A DNA stretch of 64,000 nt from Rhizobium grahamii CCGE 502 (GTDB taxonomy: Bacteria; Pseudomonadota; Alphaproteobacteria; Rhizobiales; Rhizobiaceae). The notes under the pieces were generated by a model. The model saw only the letters and a program-made list of their open reading frames with translations, had not been told where the DNA came from and made no database searches. The translations under genes were made by a program, and so were the position numbers. The DNA lies in NCBI RefSeq assembly GCF_000298315.2, contig NZ_AEYE02000013.1, positions 124,001 to 188,000 on the forward strand, given 5' to 3'. Shown in pieces: positions 63,285-64,000 of the stretch. Numbering within the stretch: position 1 is the first letter of the stretch; the number at the start of each line of letters is the position of its first letter.

Positions 63285-63566
63285 TTGGGAGACCCGACGC
63301 GCCTGTCGCTGCTGACAACCCTCAGCGACGGGCGCGAACGCTCGATCGCAGGGCTTTCGGTCGGCACTGTCCTCACCCGGCAGGCGGTGACCAAGCATCT
63401 GCACGTGCTGGAACAGGCCGGCCTCGTTCGCTCCGCCAAAGTCGGGCGGGAAAGCCACTACGCTTTCCAACCCGATCGGATCGGCGAGATGCGTGCCTAT
63501 CTAGACAGCGTCTCCCGGCATTGGGACGACGCCCTCGAACGCCTGCGCGCCTTCGTGGAGCGTTAG
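63285..63566 (+). CDS. ArsR family regulator (start uncertain, N terminus probably earlier)
   Basis: The winged helix is clear: FAALGDPTRLSLLTTLSDGR, the recognition helix LTRQAVTKHLHVLEQAGLVR, and the wing AKVGRESHYAF. The first usable start is TTG 63285, but the conserved first helix (NAAILFAAL) lies in the same frame before it, back to a stop at 63210. In that stretch there is no ATG, GTG or TTG; ATA 63234, eight bases after AAGGA, and ATC/CTG at 63270-63273 are the only alternatives. The ORF from 63285 gives 93 residues; about 17 more belong to the fold. It likely regulates the SRPBCC gene and itself. Confidence 0.8.
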   Translation: MGDPTRLSLLTTLSDGRERSIAGLSVGTVLTRQAVTKHLHVLEQAGLVRSAKVGRESHYAFQPDRIGEMRAYLDSVSRHWDDALERLRAFVER

Positions 63567-63595
63567 GCACGTAGCGCAGTAGCCAACGGTTGGCC

Positions 63596-63949
63596 CTAGC
63601 CGCGGAAAATGAAGGACGCACCGACCGCGATCAGGGCAAAGCCGATCGCGTGGTTCCAGGTCAGGTTCTCGCCGAGCCAGAAGACAGAGAAACCGGAGAA
63701 GACGAGAAGCGTGATCACTTCCTGCATCGTCTTCAGCTGCGCCGTTGAATAGACGGCCGAACCGATGCGGTTGGCCGGCACGGCAAGGCAGTATTCGAAA
63801 AAGGCGATCGCCCAGCTGACGACGATAGCGATGAACAGTGCCGCGCCCTTGTGCTTCAGATGGCCGTACCATGCGAAGGTCATGAAGATGTTGGACGCGA
63901 AAAGCATGACGACCGGCCAGACGGCGGCTGGGCTGAGAGCGAAAGGCAT
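63596..63949 (-). CDS. DUF486 family small membrane protein
   Basis: A 117-residue protein with four hydrophobic helices and the family pattern FMTFAWYGHLKHKG, then WAIAFFEYCLAVPANRIGSA and YSTAQLKTMQEVITLLVFSG. DUF486 proteins resemble DMT-type half transporters. CGGGAA precedes the ATG. It is convergent with the ArsR gene (29 bases). Function unknown. Confidence 0.9.
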   Translation of the reverse strand: MPFALSPAAVWPVVMLFASNIFMTFAWYGHLKHKGAALFIAIVVSWAIAFFEYCLAVPANRIGSAVYSTAQLKTMQEVITLLVFSGFSVFWLGENLTWNHAIGFALIAVGASFIFRG

Positions 63950-64000
63950 GGGTGATTCCCGGAATTGAAACTGGCGGCAGCATGTATCGCCAAATTTCCA

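Overview
The window is chromosomal DNA of an alphaproteobacterium, most likely of the Rhizobiaceae and probably Sinorhizobium/Ensifer. The evidence is the high GC content with strong third-position GC, the rhizobial run gor - DUF2059 - rpiA / gph / L,D-transpeptidase / fumC, the cobT/cobS pair, a Usg-family gene, a TIGR02281-type aspartic protease behind a DUF1289 gene, and a large Pro/Gln-rich OmpA-family protein. The genus is an inference from gene order and protein flavour. No rRNA, tRNA, CRISPR array, transposase, integrase or prophage gene was recognised, so this looks like ordinary core and shell chromosome.

Layout. 1-9.2 kb: central metabolism and envelope (glutathione reductase cut by the window edge, DUF2059, rpiA, gph, a YkuD L,D-transpeptidase, fumC and a class I fumarase side by side). 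9.5-16.4 kb: a diguanylate cyclase, a PPOX flavoprotein, a divergent hydrolase/MarR pair with a clear operator, LtrA, DUF971 and moaA, and an SDR. 16.5-19.5 kb: a DMT exporter coupled to mobA-mobB, then a GNAT protein. 19.5-24.6 kb: the OmpA-family protein, and a polar amino acid ABC uptake system without its ATPase. 24.8-30.3 kb: usg, DUF2270, a TPR-methyltransferase, an unrecognised multi-span membrane protein, and a GST-ArsR-SRPBCC operon. 30.3-34.3 kb: ssuADCB for alkanesulfonate uptake and desulfonation. 34.5-40.2 kb: a beta-hydroxyacid dehydrogenase coupled to an AlkD-like protein, and a divergent sugar ABC system with an epimerase. 40.2-49.9 kb: Lrp, a UDG-family enzyme, a frameshifted thermonuclease, a histidine kinase, a second unrecognised membrane protein, dgkA, cobT, cobS, DUF1289-protease, and an ABC-2 exporter. 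50.2-61.4 kb: an extensin-like protein, PAS-GGDEF, DoxX, a PLP decarboxylase, several tiny ORFs, a membrane alpha/beta hydrolase, an Ntn amidohydrolase, a frameshifted outer-membrane protein and an MCP. 61.7-64 kb: a YciA-like thioesterase, a membrane protein, an SRPBCC-ArsR pair and DUF486.

The genes form short independent operons: Moco cofactor synthesis (moaA, mobA, mobB), lower cobalamin pathway (cobT, cobS), sulfur scavenging (ssu), sugar and amino acid uptake, and c-di-GMP or two-component signalling. No single large novel system is obvious. The most unusual items are two single-base frameshifts (thermonuclease, outer-membrane protein), a possible unannotated small RNA at about 49.9-50.24 kb, two uncharacterised membrane protein families, and an ArsR gene with no ordinary start codon whose operon carries two GGTTGCC-type inverted repeats.
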